Translations under genes and position numbers: made by a program
NCBI RefSeq assembly: GCF_020881035.1
Contig: NZ_JAJITC010000002.1
Location: 372,001-436,000 of the forward strand
DNA length: 64,000 nucleotides
From: Paraburkholderia translucens
Lineage (GTDB): Bacteria; Pseudomonadota; Gammaproteobacteria; Burkholderiales; Burkholderiaceae
Direction of reading: 5' to 3'
In this document: one piece after another, positions 57,296-64,000 of the stretch
Layout of the letters: the number at the start of each line of letters is the position of its first letter
Numbering within the stretch: the first letter of the stretch is position 1
Notes under the pieces: model-generated
Told to the model about the DNA's origin: nothing
The model's input: the letters and a program-made list of their open reading frames with translations, nothing else
Databases searched by the model: none

Positions 57296-58152
57296 TCCGC
57301 ACTCCGTGAGGATGGGGCTTGTGCACCGGTCGCGGGTAGGCTGACGGTGAATGGCATTGTCAGGTATTCGAAAAGTCCGTTCGGTTCATCAGTGTAGTCA
57401 AGACCGACGTTCGGCCATTCGCCTTTCTTCGGGAAATGTGCGGTTCCAAACAAAACGTCCCACAGCGTCACGACTGCAGCGAAATTGCGGTTGTAATGGC
57501 GCAACTCGACCGAATGATGAATTCGGTGAAACCGATTGTCTGCAAACAGATAGCCAAGCGGGCCAAAGTGGACGCGTGTGTCCGCGTGCTCAAAGGTGCC
57601 CTGCATGAGTATCACCATGCCAATCAACGACCACAGGAAAGGGGGATGGAAGCTGATCAGGAGTGCCATTGGGAGCGTGACAACGAGAGGACGAATCAAT
57701 TCCTCCGATATATGCATATTGGAATTCCATACACTCATTTCGCGGATCGAATGGTGGACCTGATGGAACCGCCATAAGAAACCGAAGGTATGCTGCGCGC
57801 GATGGAACCAGTAGTACAGAAAATCGCCCATCAATATAGCCCCAGCGAAGGCAAGGGCGATGCCGGCACCGCGCCAGACAGGATGTGGCGAATTCAATAC
57901 GCCGTCGAGCGAAATCGAGAAAAGCGGCCGGATATGCAATGCGGCTATTAGAGACTGATATCCTTCAATGAAAATCCCCCCGATAACCAGGTAACAGATC
58001 TGAAACAGAATGCCGCGCGCGCGCGATAAAAAGGACACCTTGCCATACGGCAGCATTATCTCGATGGCAAGACAGAAAATAGAGGCAGCGGCTACGCGCT
58101 CGCCCGAACGCAATGTATGGGCGATATAAGTGAGCACGTCGAACATATGCAT
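57292..58152 (-). CDS. Sterol desaturase / fatty acid hydroxylase superfamily protein
   Basis: A 286-residue membrane diiron enzyme. Three histidine boxes are complete: WFHRAQHTFGFLWRFHQVHHS (HX3H and HxxHH types), HADTRVHFG and NRFHRIHHS, with ERMS-like spacing seen across the family. Four to five membrane helices. Members hydroxylate or desaturate fatty acids, sterols, carotenoids or hopanoids; which substrate is used cannot be told here. It is coupled by ATGA to the OafA-type gene, which suggests acting on a shared lipid-linked or acylated glycan, an unusual combination for a polysaccharide locus. Confidence 0.9.
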   Translation of the reverse strand: MHMFDVLTYIAHTLRSGERVAAASIFCLAIEIMLPYGKVSFLSRARGILFQICYLVIGGIFIEGYQSLIAALHIRPLFSISLDGVLNSPHPVWRGAGIALAFAGAILMGDFLYYWFHRAQHTFGFLWRFHQVHHSIREMSVWNSNMHISEELIRPLVVTLPMALLISFHPPFLWSLIGMVILMQGTFEHADTRVHFGPLGYLFADNRFHRIHHSVELRHYNRNFAAVVTLWDVLFGTAHFPKKGEWPNVGLDYTDEPNGLFEYLTMPFTVSLPATGAQAPSSRSAE

Positions 58153-58619
58153 GGCTATTCCCCGGTTCGAGATGTGGAGATCATACGGATTCTTTGCCGC
58201 GCAACACCGCTATGAGGATCAGGATAGCGGCACACGCCTGATCCCGGAGGCGCACTACACCGTCGGTTTCAGCCATCATGCAGCAGATGCTGCCAAGTTT
58301 TAAATGCAATGCGAATCGTTTTAATGGGTCGCAGCTATTCCGCAACACATATTTCTTACCTCATATAAATGTTTGCGTTTACCGCGCCCTGCATGCTCCC
58401 CAATTTAAAAGCTGTTGCGAAATTACCCGCAGGAGCTGTTTCATTTTTCCTGTCGGCATTAACTTCGTGACCTGTTTCGTCCGATAGGAAGCAGTGGCTA
58501 AAAGTCCGCCCTGAATAATTTGGAAGGCCGAGTGGGACGGCGCTTGGAAGCGGAAATGAGGTTGGGAGGCTTGCAGGAACCTGGCATATTAACGCCAGAC
58601 TCCTGCATTTTTCGACGAG
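58153..58619. other. AT-richer intergenic region next to the IS remnant
   Basis: About 467 bases with no supportable gene. The AT-rich start (58300-58480) may be the promoter region of the desaturase-OafA pair. The right end merges into a decayed insertion sequence; I could not recognise its terminal inverted repeats by eye. Confidence 0.4.
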
Positions 58620-58625
58620 GTGGAG

Positions 58626-58904
58626 ATGGCTCCGAAGACGCCTGTCCCGCAAGAAGATTTCTTCCGGCATCCGCTGGTGCGCGTGGCTGACCTGATCAAC
58701 TGGGATCGGTTTGGCGTGCTGATGAACGAGAGCTTCGTGTCCAGCAAGGGTCGACAGTCGAGCCTGACGCGCTGGCGAAAGCGTCTGCGGGAAGCAGGCG
58801 TTGAAGAGTTGCTGGCCGAGACCATCGAAGCCGCCAAAGGTCCGGGCGTGATCAAGGCATCGAGCGTCAAGCGCGTATTCGTCGACACGACTGTCATGGA
58901 GAAG
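58626..58904 (+). pseudogene. IS5-family transposase remnant, internally deleted and truncated
   Basis: The conceptual product runs FFRHPLVRVADLINWDRF, FVSSKGRQ, then directly SSLTRWRKRLREAGVEELL, KASSVKRVFVDTTVMEK, and stops matching. Intact IS5-family transposases have about 50 residues between the GRP/GRQ region and PSSLTRWRKR, and several hundred more after VDTTVMEK with the DDE catalytic residues. So this copy has an internal in-frame deletion and lost everything after position 58904. It cannot be active. It shows that insertions have reshaped the second polysaccharide locus. Confidence 0.85.
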
Positions 58905-58942
58905 TTGCGGCTTCTTCGTGTCTTCTCTCTCGTTGCCTCGTT

Positions 58943-59086
58943 CTACCCAGCGTTGTCGCAGACGTCATGACATAACGTCTGCAGCATGGGAAATGAGTTG
59001 TTGAGGGCCGAGTCAATAGTCCTGTCCACTTCGCATGGGATGGTCCACTGCTCCTTAGCGCGATAGAACCGCTTAATGCCACAGAA
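58943..59086 (-). pseudogene. Possible C-terminal gene fragment between the IS remnant and the beta-helix gene
   Basis: A 47-codon minus-strand frame ending in a stop at 58943-58945, preceded by an in-frame stop at 59087-59089. It reads RFYRAKEQWTIPCEVDRTID and SFPMLQTLCHDVCDNAG, with a protein-like composition, unlike shadow frames in this window. It looks like the end of a gene cut by the IS event, but I cannot assign a family. Confidence 0.3.
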
Positions 59087-59114
59087 CTATTTCACCTGCG
59101 AGTCATGGTTGACC

Positions 59115-61157
59115 TTACTCCGCCTGCGGACCAACGCGTCTCACAGCTGCTCCGACAAAACCGGACGGTCGCGAACGAAGAGTCGCCGGCAACACGAAAT
59201 CCTCGATTTTGGGTATTTTATCTGAAAATAGAAACACATCGCCTCCCGGGACACACACATTATCAGTCAACCGGAGGGAGAAATCACCATTCCGAAAACC
59301 GTCGCCTGACAGACTGACGCAGCCGCTTCTAATCATCAAATTGCTACTCACAATGTTGTATTTTGGTGCTCCGACATCGTCCACCAGAATCGTGCTGAGA
59401 TGCGGATATTTCGCATATGTGATTCCCTGATAAGGAACCGCTTTCAAGGCTTCCCGAAACGGGCCGCCCGGATCGCGAACCCAGTCTGCTTGCCAGGAAA
59501 GGCCGCGGTCATCGATGCTTATTGGCGGCGTGCTTTCAACAAACAGGTTTCCGACGATAACGTTGTCTCTCCCGCCTCCCACGTAGACGGCCCGCGGCAC
59601 CTTGTAGAAGACGTTCCTCTCAACGACCGTGCCACTCACCTGATCATCCAGGTAAACGCCTCGGGCGTCTTGCGATGATTTGCCAATATTATGTATATAG
59701 TTGTCGCTTATAACGTTACCGCGCTGTGTCCAGTCACGCCCGAGGTATATAACCCCAGCATCACTGGTATCTTCCACAACATTATAGATTTCATTGAACC
59801 TAATAATATTGTCGTTGCCGCCAAGCAAGATTGCCAGGTGCGGGGCATCGTGGATTATATTGTTTTCGGCGATATTACCCACACCCTGCATGCCGATTCC
59901 CGGGCGATATGTATAGTTCCATCGATTGAAATCGTATATCTCGTTGTTTCTTACAACGGAACCGCCAGGCGCCAGCGTTTTTCGATCGCCACCGGCAATG
60001 GACACGCCGCCGTTTCCAACGTCATGAATCAGGCAATTTGAAACTTCGATTCCCTTGCCCGTCGCATCGATGGCTCGCCCTCCGATGTTCCGGATTTCGG
60101 CGCGGTTCACTCGCACATTCCGGGAGTCGCGAATGACGATTGCAGGGCCCCGTGCCAGTTTGAAATTCAAGCCGTCCAATTCGATGTGGCTCGCTCCCTC
60201 GACTCTGACCAGCGATTCGGCATCAGATATTTCGGTTTGCGACAGATCGCTCGATGGCGGCCAAAAGTAGATCCGTTGGTTCGCTGCATCCAGAACCCAT
60301 TCACCGGACGATACGAGCTGCGACAGGACGTTTACCAGAAAAAAACGTTGCCCCGCACGAGTGGAGAAACTTGGAGTGCCGCCCAATTCGAAATCATTCT
60401 GGCTGCCGTTCAGTGCCCTGACCGGCAGCACTTCCATCGCCCAGTCGTAGTACCAATAGCCGACAGCCCATGATTCTTTTCCCAGAATAGAGCCTGCTGG
60501 AAGCGGCTGCTCGGACTCGAACTGTCGGCCGGTATGGCCTCTTACCGCCTCGATGCGAGCAAAGCCCGTCTGTGGCCAGCGCGCCATCGGCATTCGCCGG
60601 TCGCCAAAATAAAGTTCCGTGTTTGCAACCGATGGCTCTTCGCCCCAGCCGTGTGGCTGCAAGCCGTGTAACGCAGGCCCGTTGCGAGAAAAATCATAGA
60701 CGCGAACCGCGGACCTCGACGTGGCGGGCAACTCGTTCGCTTCGCCGACCCGGAGCGGCCGAAATCCGGTGAGCGCTTTGCCCCCGCTGATCCATACCGC
60801 CCCCGGATGCATTGCATAAATTCGCAGCGGCGCATTCGCCGATCCGGATGCGCCAGCGGCGAGCACAATCGGCTCGGAGACGCGGTAGACGCCGTCCGCA
60901 ATGGCGATGGCGACGGATGTAGACGACGACTGATGCTTCTGCCGGTATTCGATTGCGCGCGTTACCGCCGATCCAATGTCCGCCAGCGGCCCGTCGACAC
61001 CGTTGCGCTCAAGTGACAAACCCGACGCCCTGTTACTTCCATCAGGCGCAACATAAAACGTAATGGCATTTGCGTGCCCGGAGCACAAAACCATCGCGGC
61101 GGTGGCGACCAGGTTGCCCAAGAATTTCAATGCGTTCGGCATCCGTCCGTTGTACAA
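59115..61157 (-). CDS. Secreted right-handed beta-helix protein of the second polysaccharide locus
   Basis: A 680-residue exported protein. The signal peptide ends near residue 31 (VLCSGHANA), followed by ITFYVAPDGSNRASG, the standard start of parallel beta-helix proteins. PbH1-type coils run from about residue 320 to 560 with repeating NxI/V rungs: NVRVNRAEIRNIGG, IEVSNCLIHDVGNGG, GSVVRNNEIYDFN, NIAENNIIHD, NIIRFNEIYNV, VISDNYIHNIG, TVVERNVFYKV, NVIVGNLFVES. Such folds are typical of polysaccharide lyases, epimerases and hydrolases. The start is the TTG at 61155-61157, with AGGAGG five bases upstream; the ATG at 61142 would be too far. Substrate unknown. Confidence 0.85.
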   Translation of the reverse strand: MYNGRMPNALKFLGNLVATAAMVLCSGHANAITFYVAPDGSNRASGLSLERNGVDGPLADIGSAVTRAIEYRQKHQSSSTSVAIAIADGVYRVSEPIVLAAGASGSANAPLRIYAMHPGAVWISGGKALTGFRPLRVGEANELPATSRSAVRVYDFSRNGPALHGLQPHGWGEEPSVANTELYFGDRRMPMARWPQTGFARIEAVRGHTGRQFESEQPLPAGSILGKESWAVGYWYYDWAMEVLPVRALNGSQNDFELGGTPSFSTRAGQRFFLVNVLSQLVSSGEWVLDAANQRIYFWPPSSDLSQTEISDAESLVRVEGASHIELDGLNFKLARGPAIVIRDSRNVRVNRAEIRNIGGRAIDATGKGIEVSNCLIHDVGNGGVSIAGGDRKTLAPGGSVVRNNEIYDFNRWNYTYRPGIGMQGVGNIAENNIIHDAPHLAILLGGNDNIIRFNEIYNVVEDTSDAGVIYLGRDWTQRGNVISDNYIHNIGKSSQDARGVYLDDQVSGTVVERNVFYKVPRAVYVGGGRDNVIVGNLFVESTPPISIDDRGLSWQADWVRDPGGPFREALKAVPYQGITYAKYPHLSTILVDDVGAPKYNIVSSNLMIRSGCVSLSGDGFRNGDFSLRLTDNVCVPGGDVFLFSDKIPKIEDFVLPATLRSRPSGFVGAAVRRVGPQAE

Positions 61158-61188
61158 CGCTTCCTCCTATTGCATCGAGTAAGTCACT

Positions 61189-62493
61189 TCAGGTGGTTCC
61201 TGGAGCCGGTACGGCTGGCCGGGCGATTTTGCCTGGGATTTCATCGACCAGAGTTCCTGCAGGGTAATGCAGGGTGCTGCCCACGGCCGCCGGTTCCGAA
61301 GCGCCCCTGATTTGAAAGTGCGCATGATAGAGAAGCAAGGCAAACGAAATCATTACGACCTTGTCATATACGAATATGACGCCGTTAAATTGCATGCAAA
61401 GCAACAGGAACACGATTTCAGCGAAGCCCATATTTAAAAAAAGAATGGCCAGAACCGCCAATCCACTTACGCCATAAAGTATGAACATATTGATAAAAGC
61501 ATTATCGCTGGCAGTATGCAAGCCTTGCGCTCCCGCACCCTTTAAAACAAGCGGAACGTAATCCATGGGAATGCCGAAGATATACCCCTGCAAAAATACC
61601 TCCCCTACTGTCTGTAGCGGATATACCAGCCGAATGAGCCCAGACTCGTCTGAGCCCCCCATCAACGCTTCGAATCTGCCACTTAGCAGCAGCACCGAAA
61701 CGATGATGAAGACGGCGCCAAAAATGAGAAATCCGATGTTCTTCGACAGGTACTTCCAGTTGGCGACGAATAGAAATATGGCCAGCGAAACAATCCCAGA
61801 AACAGTCTGAGCCAACAGTACGATAATCAACGCGATGAAGGTAATGCAATTCCTTGCGATCTTGTTCCCGGAATTCACTTTCTGATTGGCAAACGCGAGA
61901 CATAAGACGACGAATCCCAGATAGGAAGGCTCGGCATAGGTTGCAGCAGGTCGTATCACCACGGAGGTACCGCGCGACTGGCCAAATTCCGACCAGCAGG
62001 AAGCCAATGTCCAGCAGTGTTCCAGATCAATTGGCCCGGGAAACAGGCTATACGGCATGAAAAACTTTCCGCTGTGCAATGCAAATATATCGATCGCCTG
62101 GAGAGCCGTGATCAGAAGGAGGCCCACTGTGATGATCCAGATCGCGAGCTTTATCCGCAGATGCGTTCTATTGCCAATCACCAGCCTGACGTTCTTTAGT
62201 GAAATGATGACGAAGAATCCGAGCCCCTCTCTGAGAGATCTGTATAACGCGTCATCGGAAAAATCATTTACTGGCGAAAAAATAATTGGCAGAAAAATGA
62301 GCACCGTGCCAATCAAGCCAAAAACCAGTGCAGGAACGGTCAGCCTTCTAATACCGCAAATCATCACCACGAGGAAAAACGCCCCCGCTACCGAGAGGTG
62401 GAACGTATATCCAACCTGCAAAAGAAAAACGCAAACGATCAACGCGACGATTTGCAGGTAATTCAATTCGATCGTTCTATCTATTGCCCGCAT
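61189..62493 (-). CDS. wzy: Wzy-type polysaccharide polymerase
   Basis: A 434-residue protein with about 11 membrane helices and a periplasmic loop between residues about 145 and 200 (SLFPGPIDLEHCWTLASCWSEFG then IRPAATYAEPSYLGF). The RPAATYxEPSYLGF stretch matches the loop motif of O-antigen/exopolysaccharide polymerases. Wzy polymerases are poorly conserved, so the call rests on topology, this motif and neighbours: wzx and wzc are in the same locus. The gene is AT-richer than its surroundings, a common sign of transferred polysaccharide genes. It starts the minus-strand array. Confidence 0.85.
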   Translation of the reverse strand: MRAIDRTIELNYLQIVALIVCVFLLQVGYTFHLSVAGAFFLVVMICGIRRLTVPALVFGLIGTVLIFLPIIFSPVNDFSDDALYRSLREGLGFFVIISLKNVRLVIGNRTHLRIKLAIWIITVGLLLITALQAIDIFALHSGKFFMPYSLFPGPIDLEHCWTLASCWSEFGQSRGTSVVIRPAATYAEPSYLGFVVLCLAFANQKVNSGNKIARNCITFIALIIVLLAQTVSGIVSLAIFLFVANWKYLSKNIGFLIFGAVFIIVSVLLLSGRFEALMGGSDESGLIRLVYPLQTVGEVFLQGYIFGIPMDYVPLVLKGAGAQGLHTASDNAFINMFILYGVSGLAVLAILFLNMGFAEIVFLLLCMQFNGVIFVYDKVVMISFALLLYHAHFQIRGASEPAAVGSTLHYPAGTLVDEIPGKIARPAVPAPGTT

Positions 62494-62941
62494 TCTATTA
62501 TCCCGAGAGCGTTTTTGGGGGTGGCGATGCCCGCCATGTCTCTATGTCTGTTTCCCGCCTGCGAAGCAAATGCCACGCAAAAGCCGCCTTCGGCATCCGT
62601 TGCACGGCTGGTCCTGATGCCATGCGAAACATTCAAGCACGAAATTGCCCCTGACCGACCGCCAAAATCTCGCCGGTTTCTCTCGCTCCGGGCAACTCGC
62701 AAGGGGTCGGCAGTTTTTCGACGCTCACGAATCTGTGTGCAATCCGCGTCAGAGCGTCAATGGAAGATGTTGCCGATCGCAGGGCCAGAGGTATCGCCAC
62801 GATTTCCGGCGACACCATCCGGCTCGATCCAGATGCATGGACAGGTGTTGTCAATGGCGACGTGGCCAATCGAGCCTATGCCGAAATCGAGTTCGGCGCG
62901 GCTTCGGACAAAGACGGGCCGCCGCCCGTCTGCACATTCCG
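62494..62941. other. Intergenic region between wzy and the aminotransferase gene
   Basis: About 448 bases. Contains the promoter of the second polysaccharide locus in principle. I see no sigma54 or clear sigma70 motif, no terminator and no supportable coding frame. Confidence 0.45.
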
Positions 62942-64000
62942 CTACTTCCCTTCCGACAACCCGCGTTCCAGCGCCGCGACGCCCGCCGGCAGATCGACCT
63001 TGACGCCGAGATCGACCATCGTGCGGCCGAGCGCGTGGACGGTGCGAAACAGGTTGTGCTCGCGACACTGCTCGCCCATCTGGCCGATACGCACGATCGG
63101 CAGGCCGAACGAGCCGGAGATTTCCACCTGATGTTGTCGCGAGATATGCGCGCAGACGTCGGCGGGACTCAGGCCGTCCGCCACCTCGATGCCGACCACC
63201 GAGTTGAGCCGGCAATTCTCGGGGGCATACAGTTGCAAGCCCATCGCAGTGACGCCCTGCTGCAACGCGAGCGAGCATTTCAGATGACGCGCGAAGCGCT
63301 TCTCCAGCGTCTCCGCGCAGACGAGCCGCAGCGCTTCGTGCAGCGCGAGTACGCCCGACACCGGCGCCGTGTAGTGATAGCCGGCGTTGTGCCAGAAGTT
63401 TTCCGCCAGCGAAGCATCGAGGCACCAGTGCGTATTGGGCACCGGGCGGTCTTTGACGCGCGCCCACGCGGCATCTGAAAACGCAATCAGCGACACGCCC
63501 GGAATCGACGACAAGCCCTTCTGGCCGCCGGTAATCACCGCGTCGATGCCCCAGGCGTCCATTTCGAGCGGCATCGTGCTGAGCGTGCAGACGGCGTCGA
63601 CGATCACGAGTGCGCCCGCTTCCTTCGCGAGCGCGGCGATGTCTTTCAGATGATGGTTCCACACGGTGTTCGACGTCTCGCCCTGGACCACCGTGATGAC
63701 CTCGGGACGCTCGCGGCGCAGCGCCTCGGCGACCTGGTCCAGACTCGCGACCGTGCGGTCCGCGACTTCGAGCACGCTCACACGCGCGCCGACGCGCCGG
63801 CCCATTTCGCCCATCCGGTCGCTGAAGAAGCCGTTCCTGATGCACAACATGCGCGTGCCTTCCCATGCGAGATTGGAGATCGCCATCTCCATCGCGCCCG
63901 ATCCCGGTCCCGCGACGCCGAGTACCCACTTCGACTGCGTCTGGAACACATAGCGCGCCATCGTCTTCACCTGGTTCACTACCTTCGCCATCGTGCCGCC
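62942..64000 (-). CDS. Class V aminotransferase, alanine/serine-glyoxylate type (partial)
   Basis: The visible 349-plus residues miss the N-terminus, which lies beyond the right edge. It is a PLP fold-type I enzyme: WVLGVAGPGSGAMEMAISNL (phosphate-binding loop), VIVDAVCTLSTMPLEMDAWGIDAV with the PLP-contacting Asp, and ITGGQKGLSSIPGVSLIAFS with the catalytic Lys of QKG. EVADGLSP and GSFGLPIVRIGQMGE complete the pattern of alanine-glyoxylate or (S)-ureidoglycine-glyoxylate aminotransferases (PucG-like). Purine-catabolism genes often include this type, and xdhABC lies about 16 kb away across the second polysaccharide locus. Confidence 0.9.
   Translation of the reverse strand, partial: GGTMAKVVNQVKTMARYVFQTQSKWVLGVAGPGSGAMEMAISNLAWEGTRMLCIRNGFFSDRMGEMGRRVGARVSVLEVADRTVASLDQVAEALRRERPEVITVVQGETSNTVWNHHLKDIAALAKEAGALVIVDAVCTLSTMPLEMDAWGIDAVITGGQKGLSSIPGVSLIAFSDAAWARVKDRPVPNTHWCLDASLAENFWHNAGYHYTAPVSGVLALHEALRLVCAETLEKRFARHLKCSLALQQGVTAMGLQLYAPENCRLNSVVGIEVADGLSPADVCAHISRQHQVEISGSFGLPIVRIGQMGEQCREHNLFRTVHALGRTMVDLGVKVDLPAGVAALERGLSEGK

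Overview
The window is GC-rich betaproteobacterial chromosome, most like Burkholderia/Paraburkholderia. Reasons: the pyrR-pyrB-pyrC' operon with ruvX and yqgE, apaH, rubredoxin/thiD, CIRCE-controlled groES-groEL, xdhABC, and many Burkholderiales-type paralogues (TAXI protein, LysE, GlxA-type regulator). No rRNA, tRNA or CRISPR array was seen. Species assignment is inference from gene content only.

Layout. 1-8.7 kb is housekeeping: end of apaH, an acyltransferase, a non-catalytic dihydroorotase homologue (PyrC'), pyrB, pyrR, ruvX, yqgE, a 468-residue protein resembling the N-terminal part of the ChpA/PilL chemosensory kinase, rubredoxin and thiD. 8.8-10.7 kb holds a PAPS-type sulfotransferase directly followed by cysC, ended by a long two-way terminator facing groEL. 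10.9-13 kb is groES-groEL under a consensus sigma70 promoter and a perfect CIRCE. 13.4-19 kb carries a multi-pass GT-C-like protein, a secreted Pro/Ala-rich protein, an unusual zinc-ribbon/TM/12-residue-repeat/TPR protein, and a GT4 glycosyltransferase.

19-35.2 kb is a colanic-acid-like, GDP-fucose-type exopolysaccharide locus on the minus strand: GlxA-type regulator, manC, wcaJ, wza, wzc, gmd, fcl, wcaI, wcaF and a GMC oxidoreductase. A GDP-mannose hydrolase (gmm) lies just outside on the plus strand. The block from wcaF to the regulator is bracketed by two direct copies of an approximately 105-bp sequence. 35.5-47.9 kb is accessory metabolism: LysE and TauE exporters, a BON protein, a TAXI protein, an HCCA-isomerase-like protein, a LysR regulator, xdhABC (XdhC lacks its N-terminal domain) and an MFS transporter. 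47.9-62.5 kb is a second polysaccharide locus on the minus strand: wzy, beta-helix protein, sterol-desaturase-like protein, OafA-type acyltransferase, GNAT/FemAB-like protein, second wzc, wzx, one glycosyltransferase and a second GNAT protein, with a decayed IS5-family insertion inside. The window ends in a class V aminotransferase.

How the parts fit. The first polysaccharide locus has the initiating transferase, sugar-nucleotide enzymes, export porin and kinase, but no flippase or polymerase. The second has flippase, polymerase and kinase, but no initiator, porin or sugar-nucleotide genes. They may be two halves of one Wzx/Wzy pathway, with the acyl-, acetyl-, desaturase- and beta-helix proteins, and perhaps the sulfotransferase, as decorators. 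That integration is inference; the gene identities are read directly from motifs.
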